Below are positions 23,721 to 33,300 of a stretch of 64,000 nucleotides of DNA, in pieces (position 1 is the first letter of the stretch; each line of letters begins with the position of its first letter). The position numbers were made by a program, and so were the translations under genes. This stretch comes from Thinopyrum elongatum (lineage: Eukaryota > Streptophyta > Magnoliopsida > Poales > Poaceae): assembly GCA_011799875.1 (NCBI GenBank), contig CM022297.1, positions 360,410,921 through 360,474,920 of the forward strand. The letters are read 5' to 3'. The notes beneath the pieces were generated by a model. The model saw only the letters and a list, made by a program, of their open reading frames with translations, searched no databases and had not been told where the DNA came from.

Positions 23721-24764
23721 CTAGATGACCCGGTTGCGCCGATGGCGCAAGAAGCCAGTTAGAAGTGATGTTAGTAGTGAATAAGTAGGAGATGTAGCTG
23801 GAAATATAACGCAATGTGGATTGTATTACAGATAGCAGTACAGGTAGTAGAATGACTTAGATCGGTAGATTGGTTTACAGAAACACTTATATGGAGGCAG
23901 CCTCATAGCTATTAGGCATCTTCTTAGTCTGATTGTGGCATTCAGAGGGTGTGAATGTACAAACAGGGTGTCATTGTCGGATAATGCTTGCATAGTACAA
24001 CTCCACAGGTACTTAAGGCGTGGCGCTTCCACTGTTAAACCATTTGGAGCAACCCATATAGTTATTACATCCAGAATATCTTTGCTTTCATTGGTCCATA
24101 TGCCACACTTGTAGCCAAATATCAGGGGAAACGATGAAGAAAGAGCTCACGTGTCGGGCGTCTCCTCGACGAACTGGGAGCCATCCTCGAGCTCTCCTCC
24201 TCTACAGATAGCCGCCAAGAGTGGGGGGTCAAGTAGGATGGGTTCCCCTGATGCCCTCACCGCAGCAGCCACTCCAGCTCTCTTGGACGCGACCTACGGC
24301 CGATCCGGAATCACAGCGCGCGGCACCTGATGGCGGCAACTTGCGACCTATCCGGTCGGATCAAGAACGTGGCGGCGCCACCGCTGAGGCCATGAGGCGG
24401 AGGGTTGAGGAGGAGGGGAGACGGGACTAGGTGGAGGGGAAGAAGAGTGCCGAGGGGCTCGAGGATGGGAGAGGCGTCGCCGCCGCTGGTCTCCCCCGCA
24501 CCACCTCCTCTTCCTCTTTTCTCCCAGCGGCAGCACAGTTCTCCCGTGGCTTCTTGGTGGTGAGGGCTCACGGATTGGACAGGAGAAGAGGATGCGGCGG
24601 ATTGGGGTGGAGGGGAGGAGGCGGCGGATTGGGGGAGAAGAGGAGGCAAGGGATTGGGGATGAGAGGAGGCTCTCGGTAGGCTAGGGTTTTCTCTGCAGG
24701 CTCGGGAGGAGGAAGCGAGCAAGGGGAAAGGGAGAGGAGAGGATGCTGGACGCGGCGCTCGGGA
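23721..24764 (-). mobile_element. Second Helitron-like terminus pair, possibly a nested element
   Basis: The minus-strand 3' end has a second copy of the stem (ttgcgcc, loop gat, ggcgcaa at 23734-23750) followed by CTAG at 23721-23724. The 5' end, TCCCGAGCGCC at 24764, is preceded by A on the minus strand as expected. The base after CTAG is G rather than T. About 1.04 kb, GC-rich near its 5' end, with low-complexity ORFs (24311-24925) that I do not regard as genes. Confidence 0.5.
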
Positions 24765-25461
24765 TACAACATTAGACAGTAAAGCTGCAACCAACCAGTG
24801 AGGGAAGACATGGTCACCATGTCTAGGATCGACACCAGAGCAAGAAACAAAAAGGCAAGGTTAGTCTTTGCTGTACATAAGACAACACAATATGCTGAAC
24901 ACCTATAACTTTCAAATTCTGACAAATTTACAAAGTGGAATACAGATAATAAAAATGTCCATTGCCATACATGAAATTAATAAATAATAAGGTCATGGTG
25001 TTGATGATTAAATTTGTTTCAAACAAAAACACAATAACTGAACTATTTGACGCTCTAATATCATCTGACCTACCTGGATTTAAAATCCATAGCTCTGGTA
25101 AAAGGATGCCCTTCCCACACACCAGGTCAGTAGCCAAGCAAGCTCATAATTCATATGACAAATTCAGATATGCCACTTGCCATCATTCAGTAAGGTTATG
25201 ATGTGAACCATGAATCATGCAGAAGAACAAACCCAACCCGCAACCATAAGAGACAGCAAGATTATCATTGGTGAAATACTGTCACGATTATCATACTATT
25301 GGGTTTGCTGTTGCATTCTTACCACTATCCCTATAGTGATGCAAACGTCATAAATTTGCAGCCAAGCGGGACAAATCGTCAAAACTCTTTTAGTAGAAGA
25401 ACAGCCAAGCGGGACAAATCGTCAGAACTCTTTTAGTATAAGAAAGCAGAGGAACTTCAAC

Positions 25462-25590
25462 TGAACTCTACCATGTAGCTCATCATGCGCTGCAAGATGG
25501 AGACCACAACGCAGAGGCCAGGCTCCATGACCACGATGTCGGCGCGGACCTGGTGGCGTCTGTCGCGTCCGACACCGCGATGCCGCAGGT
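25462..25590 (-). pseudogene. Plasma-membrane H+-ATPase fragment
   Basis: Minus-strand codons read GIAVSDATDATRSA and, after a one-base frame change, ADIVVMEPGLCVVVS and LQRMMSYMVEF. P-type proton pumps have GIAVADATDAARSASDIVL, then TEPGLSVI and FQRMKNYTIYAVS in the same order, where the hinge joins the P domain to the C-terminal membrane segments. Relative to the family about ten residues between VVVS and LQRM are missing. This is a rearranged, captured piece of one exon, not a functional pump. It shares the Helitron orientation. Confidence 0.7.
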
Positions 25591-26479
25591 GCGCAACAAA
25601 GTCCAAACAAAGATAATGAACATTAATGATCACAAGAAGTGCATAGCAAATCCATTGCAGAGATGCAACCAGGAGGATAAGAAACAAATAAAAAAAGGGA
25701 AAGATCAGCAGAACATAAGTAGAAGACAAAGAATCATAACAAAAAATACATGTTGTGGAGCTGAGATGTGGCAAGTGGATTCTACGCACGGAGGAAAGGC
25801 AATGACGACCACTCTGCAAAATAAGAGAAAAACAGAGCAGGGCATGAGCAATTCATACTGTCCTTCTATTGTCTATGCACTAATTTGCAAATAAGAAGCA
25901 CTGTATTAGAAGAAATAACAAAATCAATTTCAGAACCCCCTCTTCTCTTCCCTGCCCCTGCTATCAATTCAGTTTTGTCTGATCCAAAATTCCAATAGGA
26001 CTAACCATGCAAAAAAAGTGCAAGGAAAGATAAATTATGGACCATGTATGATTTCAAAGCTAATTAGACATCCATATAAAACAGAACAGTGTAGGTAACC
26101 TCCTCATGAAACACGAGTCAACAAATGATGTAGCATGCGACAGGGAATGAGAATGAAACACGAATCATGAGATGTTACAATGAAGGTGGTCCTTGAGGCA
26201 TGACAAATTGTAAAGATTTTCCAGGTATTCATAAACCCGGAACCTGGATGGTGGGAAATTGTAAAGCACCACAAATTGGATAATACCTGAACTTATTTAT
26301 GTGAGATCTGTCAGCCATCTACGTGAGTAACCCTGCCCAATGAAAATGTGAGATCTGTCAGCCACCAAGTCAGGAACAGCCAAATCACAAGGGAGACAAA
26401 GAGGGGTCGTGGAAATAGGAGCTATGGCCTGTGAAGCAAGCCAGAAAATCCGCACAAGATCAAGCAATTCCAAGAGGGA

Positions 26480-27031
26480 TGAAGCCAAGCCTTCCCTGGG
26501 GATTGAGCTCCTTCCAGATGAGTGCTCTTGCCAGATTGAGCTCTGATTGCTTATCTAGCTTCTCTTGCCATTTCTTAGCCGACTTCTTGTCACTCATGAA
26601 ATACTCACAACTCTCCAGTTCAAGATCAATCTACATCCAGATTGACAAATAAAACGATGGTATCACATAACTAAATAAAACTATCCAGCAGAAATTAACA
26701 TTCCCAACTCTATATGAAAAATAATCTATTGGCCCCATGTTTTGCTTCAGCGAAATTCAAATAGCTTGAAAAATAAAATTAATGAATTATCTGAATAAAA
26801 TGGACAGGTGTTGATGCCATTAAGATAAAAGTGCAGGACAAGATCGCTAACCACAAACAACTCAGGAATGAACTGGTGAAATCAGTATGGCAAATTGTAC
26901 AACAACCCTCAAAACAATGAGTGAAAGAAACAATTGACTTCACCTTGCTAGGCTACTGAGGCGGTGGAAAGGGTGTGTACTGTTTCTTCTCCTTAGTATT
27001 GGGCTTCTTTTGCTTGACATTCTTTCTTGAG
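26480..27031 (-). pseudogene. KRR1: KRR1 small-subunit processome gene fragment
   Basis: KRR1 is a nucleolar KH-domain protein needed for early 18S rRNA processing. Two minus-strand blocks match its C-terminal half in the right order. At 26952-27031 KKNVKQKKPNTKEKKQYTPF is followed by PPPQ and a stop. At about 26530-26640 DLELESCEYFMSDKKSAKKW is followed by QEKLDKQSE. In intact KRR1 the second block follows the first directly, so the roughly 310 bp between them are a retained intron or an insertion. The KH domain and N-terminus are absent. It is a partial capture within the Helitron, with no evidence of function. Confidence 0.75.
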
Positions 27032-27949
27032 AACAGCAAATAATGAGGTGTAAGATGCGCAATGTACCTTTTAGAGATAGTAACTTCTGAGTAGAAATAC
27101 GAGGCAAGTTCCTTAGTTCTTAAAGTTCGGGAGAAACTTGGCCCAACTTTCAGTGGCCCGGGCAGGATGTTTTAGCCAGCTCACATTTAATTAGGAGCTC
27201 CTGCTTAGTTTATTAACACTCCATAAGAAATCCTATTTTACATTCCTTAAGATATTATATCTAAAAAACAAAAACAAATCAACTTAATGTGGTATACTGG
27301 ATGCTTTATGTTCTTTATGCAATCCTCTACAATCCTCTGGACTTGTTTCGATCCCTTAAATGAACCCATGGAAGCAACAGTATTTCCTTTCATGACGGAA
27401 AATACGCGCTAATGGCAGTTAATAACACCAAGATACAGATTTAAAGGAGGTGGACCCATGATGTAGCTTTAAATACAGTACAAGGCAAGAAATTAAGCAC
27501 ACCTGAACTAAGATGTAGTAGCCAGTCAAAATCTCTATAGCCTGCAGTAACATAAAACATGTTAAGAAAGGGGTGTTTATTAATTCTATAGGAGATTCAT
27601 CAATAGGACATCAACCATGTGAGATATTTAAGGGTGAACAGGTTAGGGCCTAAAAGGGGTTCTCTCCTTTTGACAAATCTTTACTGTGGATAGCATTCTG
27701 TTAGTTGACTGAAACGATTTAAAAAAGTTCACCGAAACTAAAAGATAAATTCATTAATATTGGCAACATGGCACAAATAAGTCCAGATGCCACATACAAC
27801 ATTTGTCTGCTTGCATAGGAAATAATGGCCATAATGGTGCCGATGGCAAGAAATTGCCTGCGGAACTGAATAGTGTAGACCAAGGCATACATTTCAGTCA
27901 CTTTGAACATAGATGAGTAACGAAATAAAAAACGAGAGAGGTGTGGAAG

Positions 27950-28240
27950 CACTGGCCTCGGGCGGTGCTGCCCTTGCGCTCCTGGCTCCGGTACTGCACG
28001 ACCATATACGGGTCTATCTTCCCTGCAAATACAGGTAAAATCAGATCAGTCTCCATCAGGAGAAGAACCCAAGCCAAGCCAAGAACATGCATGGTGGTAG
28101 TGATAAATGTTCTTCCCCGGATTCAATGGAAAGCATGCAGTGGAATACTCACCGAGGAAATCGCTGCCGGAGAGGCCCTTCGCATGGACCAGATGCACCT
28201 CCAGAAGACCGGCCCCATTGTATTCTTCTCCCGGCACTGC
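27950..28240 (-). pseudogene. C2-domain protein (elicitor-responsive protein 3-like) fragment
   Basis: Two minus-strand exons are separated by a short intron with GT..AG ends. The first (28153 to about 28240) reads GLLEVHLVHAKGLSGSDFLG and is followed by gtgagtattcc. The second (about 27950-28022, after tgcag) reads KIDPYMVVQYRSQERKGSTA. Small plant C2 proteins of the phloem-protein/elicitor-responsive type begin GTLEVxLVxAKGL, with MDPYxVLxCRSQEQKS after the first intron; these proteins bind phospholipid in a calcium-dependent way. The remaining strands of the beta-sandwich are missing. The first exon is present again in a tandem copy at 28781-28868. Confidence 0.7.
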
Positions 28241-29455
28241 ACCTCCCTCCCCACTGACCTCTCTTTGTCCCTCCTCTCTTTCCTTTTCTCTCTCCCTCAT
28301 CTTCTCTCTCTCCTGCACGCACGCCGCCACCTTGGTGACCGTGGGTGGTCCCCGAAGCCATGACCGTGGCCTTGACCGCCGATCTTGCAGTGTGCTGCAT
28401 ATATATATATCCAATTAATTATTCCTTTTAGCATTACTCCATTTTTAAACAGGTCTCAATCATGGCTGAAACTTTAACTCCTTTTTCTGATGAGAACATG
28501 ATGCTATCTTCATGTAAATTAATTCACCATGGCATCTTCTTTTGACATACAGGTTTTTCTCTAAACATGGAAATCTATACGTACAGAGATACATAACCCA
28601 GAAGCCGAGTGATGATTAAATTAAACTGAAGTTTACTAAGTACCCCTTATATAAATAAATGCGTAAAATCAGATCAGTCTCCATCAGGAGAAGAACCCAA
28701 GCCAAGCCAAGAACATGCATGGTGGTAGTGATAAATGTTCTTCCCCGGATTCAATGGAAAGCATGCAGTGGAATACTCACCGAGGAAATCGCTGCCGGAG
28801 AGGCCCTTCGCATGGACCAGATGCACCTCCAGAAGACCGGCTCCATTGTATTCTTCTCCCGGCACTGCACCTCCCTCTCCACCGACCTCTCTTTGTCCCT
28901 CCTCTCCTTCCTTTTCTCTCTCCCTCATCTTCTCTCTCTCCTGCACGCACGCCGCCACCTTGGTGACCGTGGGTGGTCCCCCGAAGCCATGACCGTGGCC
29001 TTGACCGCCGATCTTGCAGTGTGCTGCATATATATATCCAATTAATTATTCCTTTTAGCATTACTCCATTTTTAAACAGGTCTCAATCATGGCTGAAACT
29101 TTAACTCCTTTTTCTGATGAGAACATGATGCTATCTTCATGTAAATTAATTCACCATGGCATCTTCTTTTGACATACAGGTTTTTCTCTAAACATGGAAA
29201 TCTATACGTACAGAGATACATAACCCAGAAGCCGAGTGATGATTAAATTAAACTGAAGTTTACTAAGTACCTCCTTTTTCTGATGAGAACATGATGCTAT
29301 CTTGATGTAAATTAATTCACCATGGCATCTTGTTTTGACATACAAGTTTTTCTCTAAACATGGAAATCTATACGTACAGAGATACATAACCCAGAAGCCG
29401 AGTGATGATTAAATTAAACTGAAGTTTACTAAGTACCCCTTATATAAATAAATGC
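28035..29455. repeat. Tandem duplication, 2.3 units of about 628 bp
   Basis: Unit 1 is 28035-28662, unit 2 is 28663 to about 29270, and a partial third unit runs about 29270-29455, repeating only the last third. Units 1 and 2 differ by a few substitutions, one extra C near 28980 and the length of a TA microsatellite. The unit carries the C2 exon and about 400 bp of AT-rich sequence. Confidence 0.9.
28781..28868 (-). pseudogene. Second copy of captured C2 first exon
   Basis: This is an almost identical copy of the first C2 exon, including the gtgagtattcc donor, lying 628 bp from the first copy within a tandem duplication. No second exon follows in this copy. Confidence 0.7.
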
Positions 29456-30138
29456 AAATTTTCCTCTGAACCGAACATCAAACAACACAATAGCAGCCAA
29501 CCACAAGTTTCATTCACTCAGTAGTCTGTTTATGGTACCCTCAAGGATAAAGGATTTACCTTGCCTACCCGAAGATATCTCAATCGGATAGGAGAATGGA
29601 TTTGCTCACGTAAGCTCCAGGGTGTGGACAGCGGCTGGTGACCATGATGCCTCCTGGTGCTCATGGCCCTCCACCCCGACCTCGTGCTGGCTGCCGCTCA
29701 TCGCTGTCGCCGATGGAGGGCCGCGTCATCGCTGTCGCCGATGGAGGGCCGCGTCTTCAGCTTGCTGCACACGTTGTTGCTCCCCTCCTCCTGCTAAGGC
29801 CGGATCGAGGCCGCGCGATGGATGACTCCCGCCAGCAACGACGCAGCTACCCCTCTCGAGCGTGCGGCCCACAGAAGAGGAGGCTGGGGCGGAGGCGCGG
29901 CGGCTCCATGTCGGCGGCTGGCTCGAGGCGGGGGAGCGGCGGATGCGGCATCGGCAACGGCGAGCATGGAGAAGGGGAGAAGGAGGCACGGCGGCGGCAG
30001 CAGGAGAGGAGGCGGGGGTCGCGGGGAGACGCGTTAGGTCGGCAGGGGATTGGGGATGAGAGGAGGCTCTCGGTCTCGGGAAGAGGAAGCGAGCGAGGGG
30101 AAAGAGAGAGGAGAGGATGCTGGACACGGCGCTCGGGA

Positions 30139-30350
30139 CCTTATCCTTTCTCTCATCGCTACAGTAACGCGCGCACTGTTTATAGACGCAAAAAAGGAGA
30201 CGTGGCTGGCGCGGTCCTGCTTAGCACTTCTTGAGCCTTTATATTATGTTCAACAAACCCTCCCCCCGACCAGAAGAGAAGAAGAGAACCTTTCGCCTCG
30301 GCGGTCCCCCACTGACCCCCGACCCCGAGCCCTCGCCGGCCCGCCCGTCC
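30139..30350 (+). promoter_or_regulatory. Putative DXO1 promoter and 5' UTR
   Basis: Only 212 bp separate the Helitron 5' end (30138) from the DXO1 start codon. The segment holds 'ctttatattatg' at about 30236-30247, a weak TATA-like candidate, and a C-rich leader with 'aagagaagaagagaacc'. An upstream in-frame ATG at 30231 would add about 40 residues. I prefer 30351 because it gives [14 protein letters not shown], matching the acidic start of plant DXO proteins. Confidence 0.4.
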
Positions 30351-33300
30351 ATGGACTTCGCGGAGCAGGACGTCGACGTCTTCGGCGAGGAATACGACGG
30401 CGCCGAAGCCGAGGCCGAGGGCGGAGGCGGCGCCTCCTCCGGCTCCTCCTCCCCCTCGTCCTCCTCCTCGTCCTCCGCCGCCGCCTCCTCCTCCTCCTCC
30501 AGCGCCGCCTCCAGCGGCCGCAGCAGCAGCCCCGCCGCCGGCGGCGGGGACGAGGACGGCGCCGACGACGGGGACGGCGGGGAGTACGACTCGTTCGACG
30601 TCGTGCCCGTCAGGCCCGCCGCCGGGTACGGGGACGAGGAGGAAGAGGAGGCGAGAGATTTGTTCGGCTCCGACAACGAGGAGTACGTCAAGACCCCCGC
30701 GCGTAGCAACTACCTAGTTCCAGGTCCGCCTCTCGTTACTGAATTAGCCGCTAGATTCTTCTGGGCCAAGTTATCTCCTCGGTATTTGGTGAGCAGAATT
30801 TCTTAGGAGATTGCTACATAACCCTACCCAGTTTCTGTGTGATTGGCTGGTTTTGTTGCCCGTGGGGCTCTGGGAGCTGCAGTGAGCGTTTGGTCTGTGG
30901 CAGAATTAACCTTCTCGCTTCAGTAGACAATGAACTCTTCTTGCTGCAGACTTGTGTTTGAATCATTGTTCCAAATTTCAGCAGTGTATGTCAGGCTAAT
31001 TCGAGCATAATGTTGGACCAAATTCTCTGCCAGCATCTTCTGGTTCTTGCTTGCTTTTGTAGAGTCAGAGAGACTTTGAGTTACAAAAGCATTAAGCAGA
31101 ACTACTGAAGAGAGTAGAAGAACGAACCATGAAACCATATATATAATTGGGTCGCTGTGAGTTGGAAAGATACATTTGACTATCGTCATTTCCTTTTTTG
31201 GTTAAAACTAGACAAGTATACTAAAGAGCGGCAATCTGTAAATAACTAAAATTTGAACTTAATTCTGCAGTAAATTACAACTACGAGTAAGGCTGAATCT
31301 AATCTCATTCTGTTTCCCAAACAAACTCACAGTTTCTTCCACAATACCATCTCAATAGACTGCGATAGTTATGAAGGTTTAAAAATCAAACGTAATGGTC
31401 AGCACTGAAAATGAGACTGTATTTCCATGCTTTGTGCGTATCTAGCCTAAATCATGCTCATGCTTTGTGTGTATCTAACTGAAATCTACGGGTCTGCGCC
31501 CACTCAACCTACATATACTCCATTAGTGATACATAACGCCCATGCTTTTTGGCAGAGAATGTGATGACTGGATTATTTCCCTTGCCTGGATACTCGATAT
31601 TCTGGGGACTTGGTAGCTAGTGCTTTGAAAAGGTCCAGTGAATCTAGGTTGGGAGATAGGGCATTAACACCCTCTTATATTTTGTGCCTCTCTTTATAGT
31701 GCTGCCCCCGATACGGAACACCAACAATTTTTCTCGAGGAGGACGAGGTGGCAGGGGCCCACCTCTTCTTCCAAGGCCAGGAGGCCATCCAGGAGGACGA
31801 AATAATTTTGGCCACGGCGGGAGGTTTTCATATGGAAATGGACGTAACGTTGAAGGTTTTGTTTCAGAAATGAAACTTAATAAGAGTGAAGAAACTTTAT
31901 CTAGGAAAGCTGTTGCTTTTCAGGAGGTGCATAACAGTACCATTTTCTTTTGATTTTCGTTTGATGTATTTGTTCTCTGAAGGGCTATCCTTTGTTACCT
32001 CATGCAGCCATGTGAGATCGCATGCTACAGCCGTGTTGAGGGTGGGGATGTATATTTTGATGATCGCAGCTTGGTAAGATCTCAGAGTTGTTGATTATCA
32101 ATTTCATTGTCTACCGAGTGTGAACCTTTGATTTCTGAATACACATTTTTTTTAAAGAAAGTTTGCCCTAAAATTTGGCTGTTGTACTAAACATCCATTT
32201 TTGTAGAGGCTTTTCAAACGTAATATTTGTGACTATGCTGGTGAAGATCTAAATAAAGGATTTGAAACGTTTATAGAGAAAAGAGGTACTTCCTTTCTGA
32301 AGTTATGTTTGTTGTTTCTACATTCTAGTTAATACCATCAACTCGATTAATGTAGAGTATATATTATCTGTGTTATTGTTATTGCCTGAAAATTGTTCCC
32401 TACAAACTCTGTTTCAGTTGTCACATAATAACCTACACACATTTATATGGAGATCTTGATAGCATGGGACCTTTCCCTTATTCTATATGGTAGAGCCAAC
32501 TGTTTTGTATTGCAGGTGGGTCTTGAAACCTTAAGTGAACCACTTATAAGGCATCTACATAGATAAGCTTTCTTCATAGTGAGTTTGCGCTATTGTACTA
32601 TATTTCAGCTGAGGTATTGCATCTGTGTTTTTCGTAAGATTGGATAATTTTTTTTGCATATAGGGAAGGACGTGAAAGAAAATAAATCTTCAAGAATTAA
32701 CAGACTAACTGTTTCCAATACACAATAGGAAAGGAATGAAATTATTTAAGTTAATTCCGAAATTTATTTCTTGAACAGTAGGATCCAGGGAGATAATAAT
32801 TCAATTATTTGGAAATTTTTCTTCCTCTTGAATTCGTTTTTATCTGAGAGCATTCATTCATGGTTAATGTGGTGTAATGCCAGATTTGGGTTCTCAAGGA
32901 TTTGGCGATCTTCTTGCATGCATAAGAAATTCAAATCTACCTCTTCAGAATATACATTTTGTGGTAAAATGCATTATTACCAACTTCATATTTGTTATTT
33001 TGGTATGCTATGCTTGGAATTTCTGATCATGTATATGCTCCTCTTGCAGACGTATCGCAACAACCTTAACAAGGTATGGTCCTCTCAGTGCAGACTATTT
33101 ACATCATAACATTTTTTTCTTTTCCATTGCTGTAACTTATGTTTGTCCATGTACAAGAATCGGGTAGTTATCCTTATAGTTTACCATGTTTTTTGTATCT
33201 AGTTTAATCGAATGACAGATGCATATATATTTTGCAGGACACTGTAATAAAACTGTTTTTTTTTGTGTAATTTCTTTTACTATATGCTTTTATGCTGACA

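Larger units (their letters stand above)
20747..30138 (-). mobile_element. Helitron complex with captured gene fragments
   Basis: On the minus strand the 3' end has the Helitron signature: a 7-bp perfect stem (ttgcgcc/ggcgcaa, plus 20759-20776), 8 nt, then CTAG at 20747-20750 with a T following. The 5' end (TCCCGAGCGCC, plus 30128-30138) is defined by about 110 bp of homology shared with a second 5' end at 24764; the similarity stops at the same base in both. Helitrons insert without target duplication, so ends rest on motifs and homology. Inside are exon-like fragments of KRR1, an H+-ATPase and a C2 protein, all in the minus-strand sense, with intron remnants. No Rep/helicase was seen, so it is non-autonomous. 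Alternative pairing: 20747-24764 as one element (canonical A/T flanks) next to a second with 5' end 30138. Confidence 0.65.

Noticed and set aside
24311..24925. 204-codon minus-strand ORF and partners at 24348-24794 and 24431-24685
   Set aside because: GC-rich Pro/Ser/Arg low-complexity text on both strands at a Helitron 5' end; the start has no conserved neighbours.
29638..30234. 198-codon plus-strand ORF upstream of DXO1
   Set aside because: Arg/Gly-rich translation of GC-rich Helitron sequence, with open frames on both strands; no family match.
30231..30806. Longer reading of DXO1 exon 1 from 30231 to 30806
   Set aside because: The 3' part runs into intron 1 beyond the donor at 30724, and the extra N-terminus is not like plant DXO proteins.
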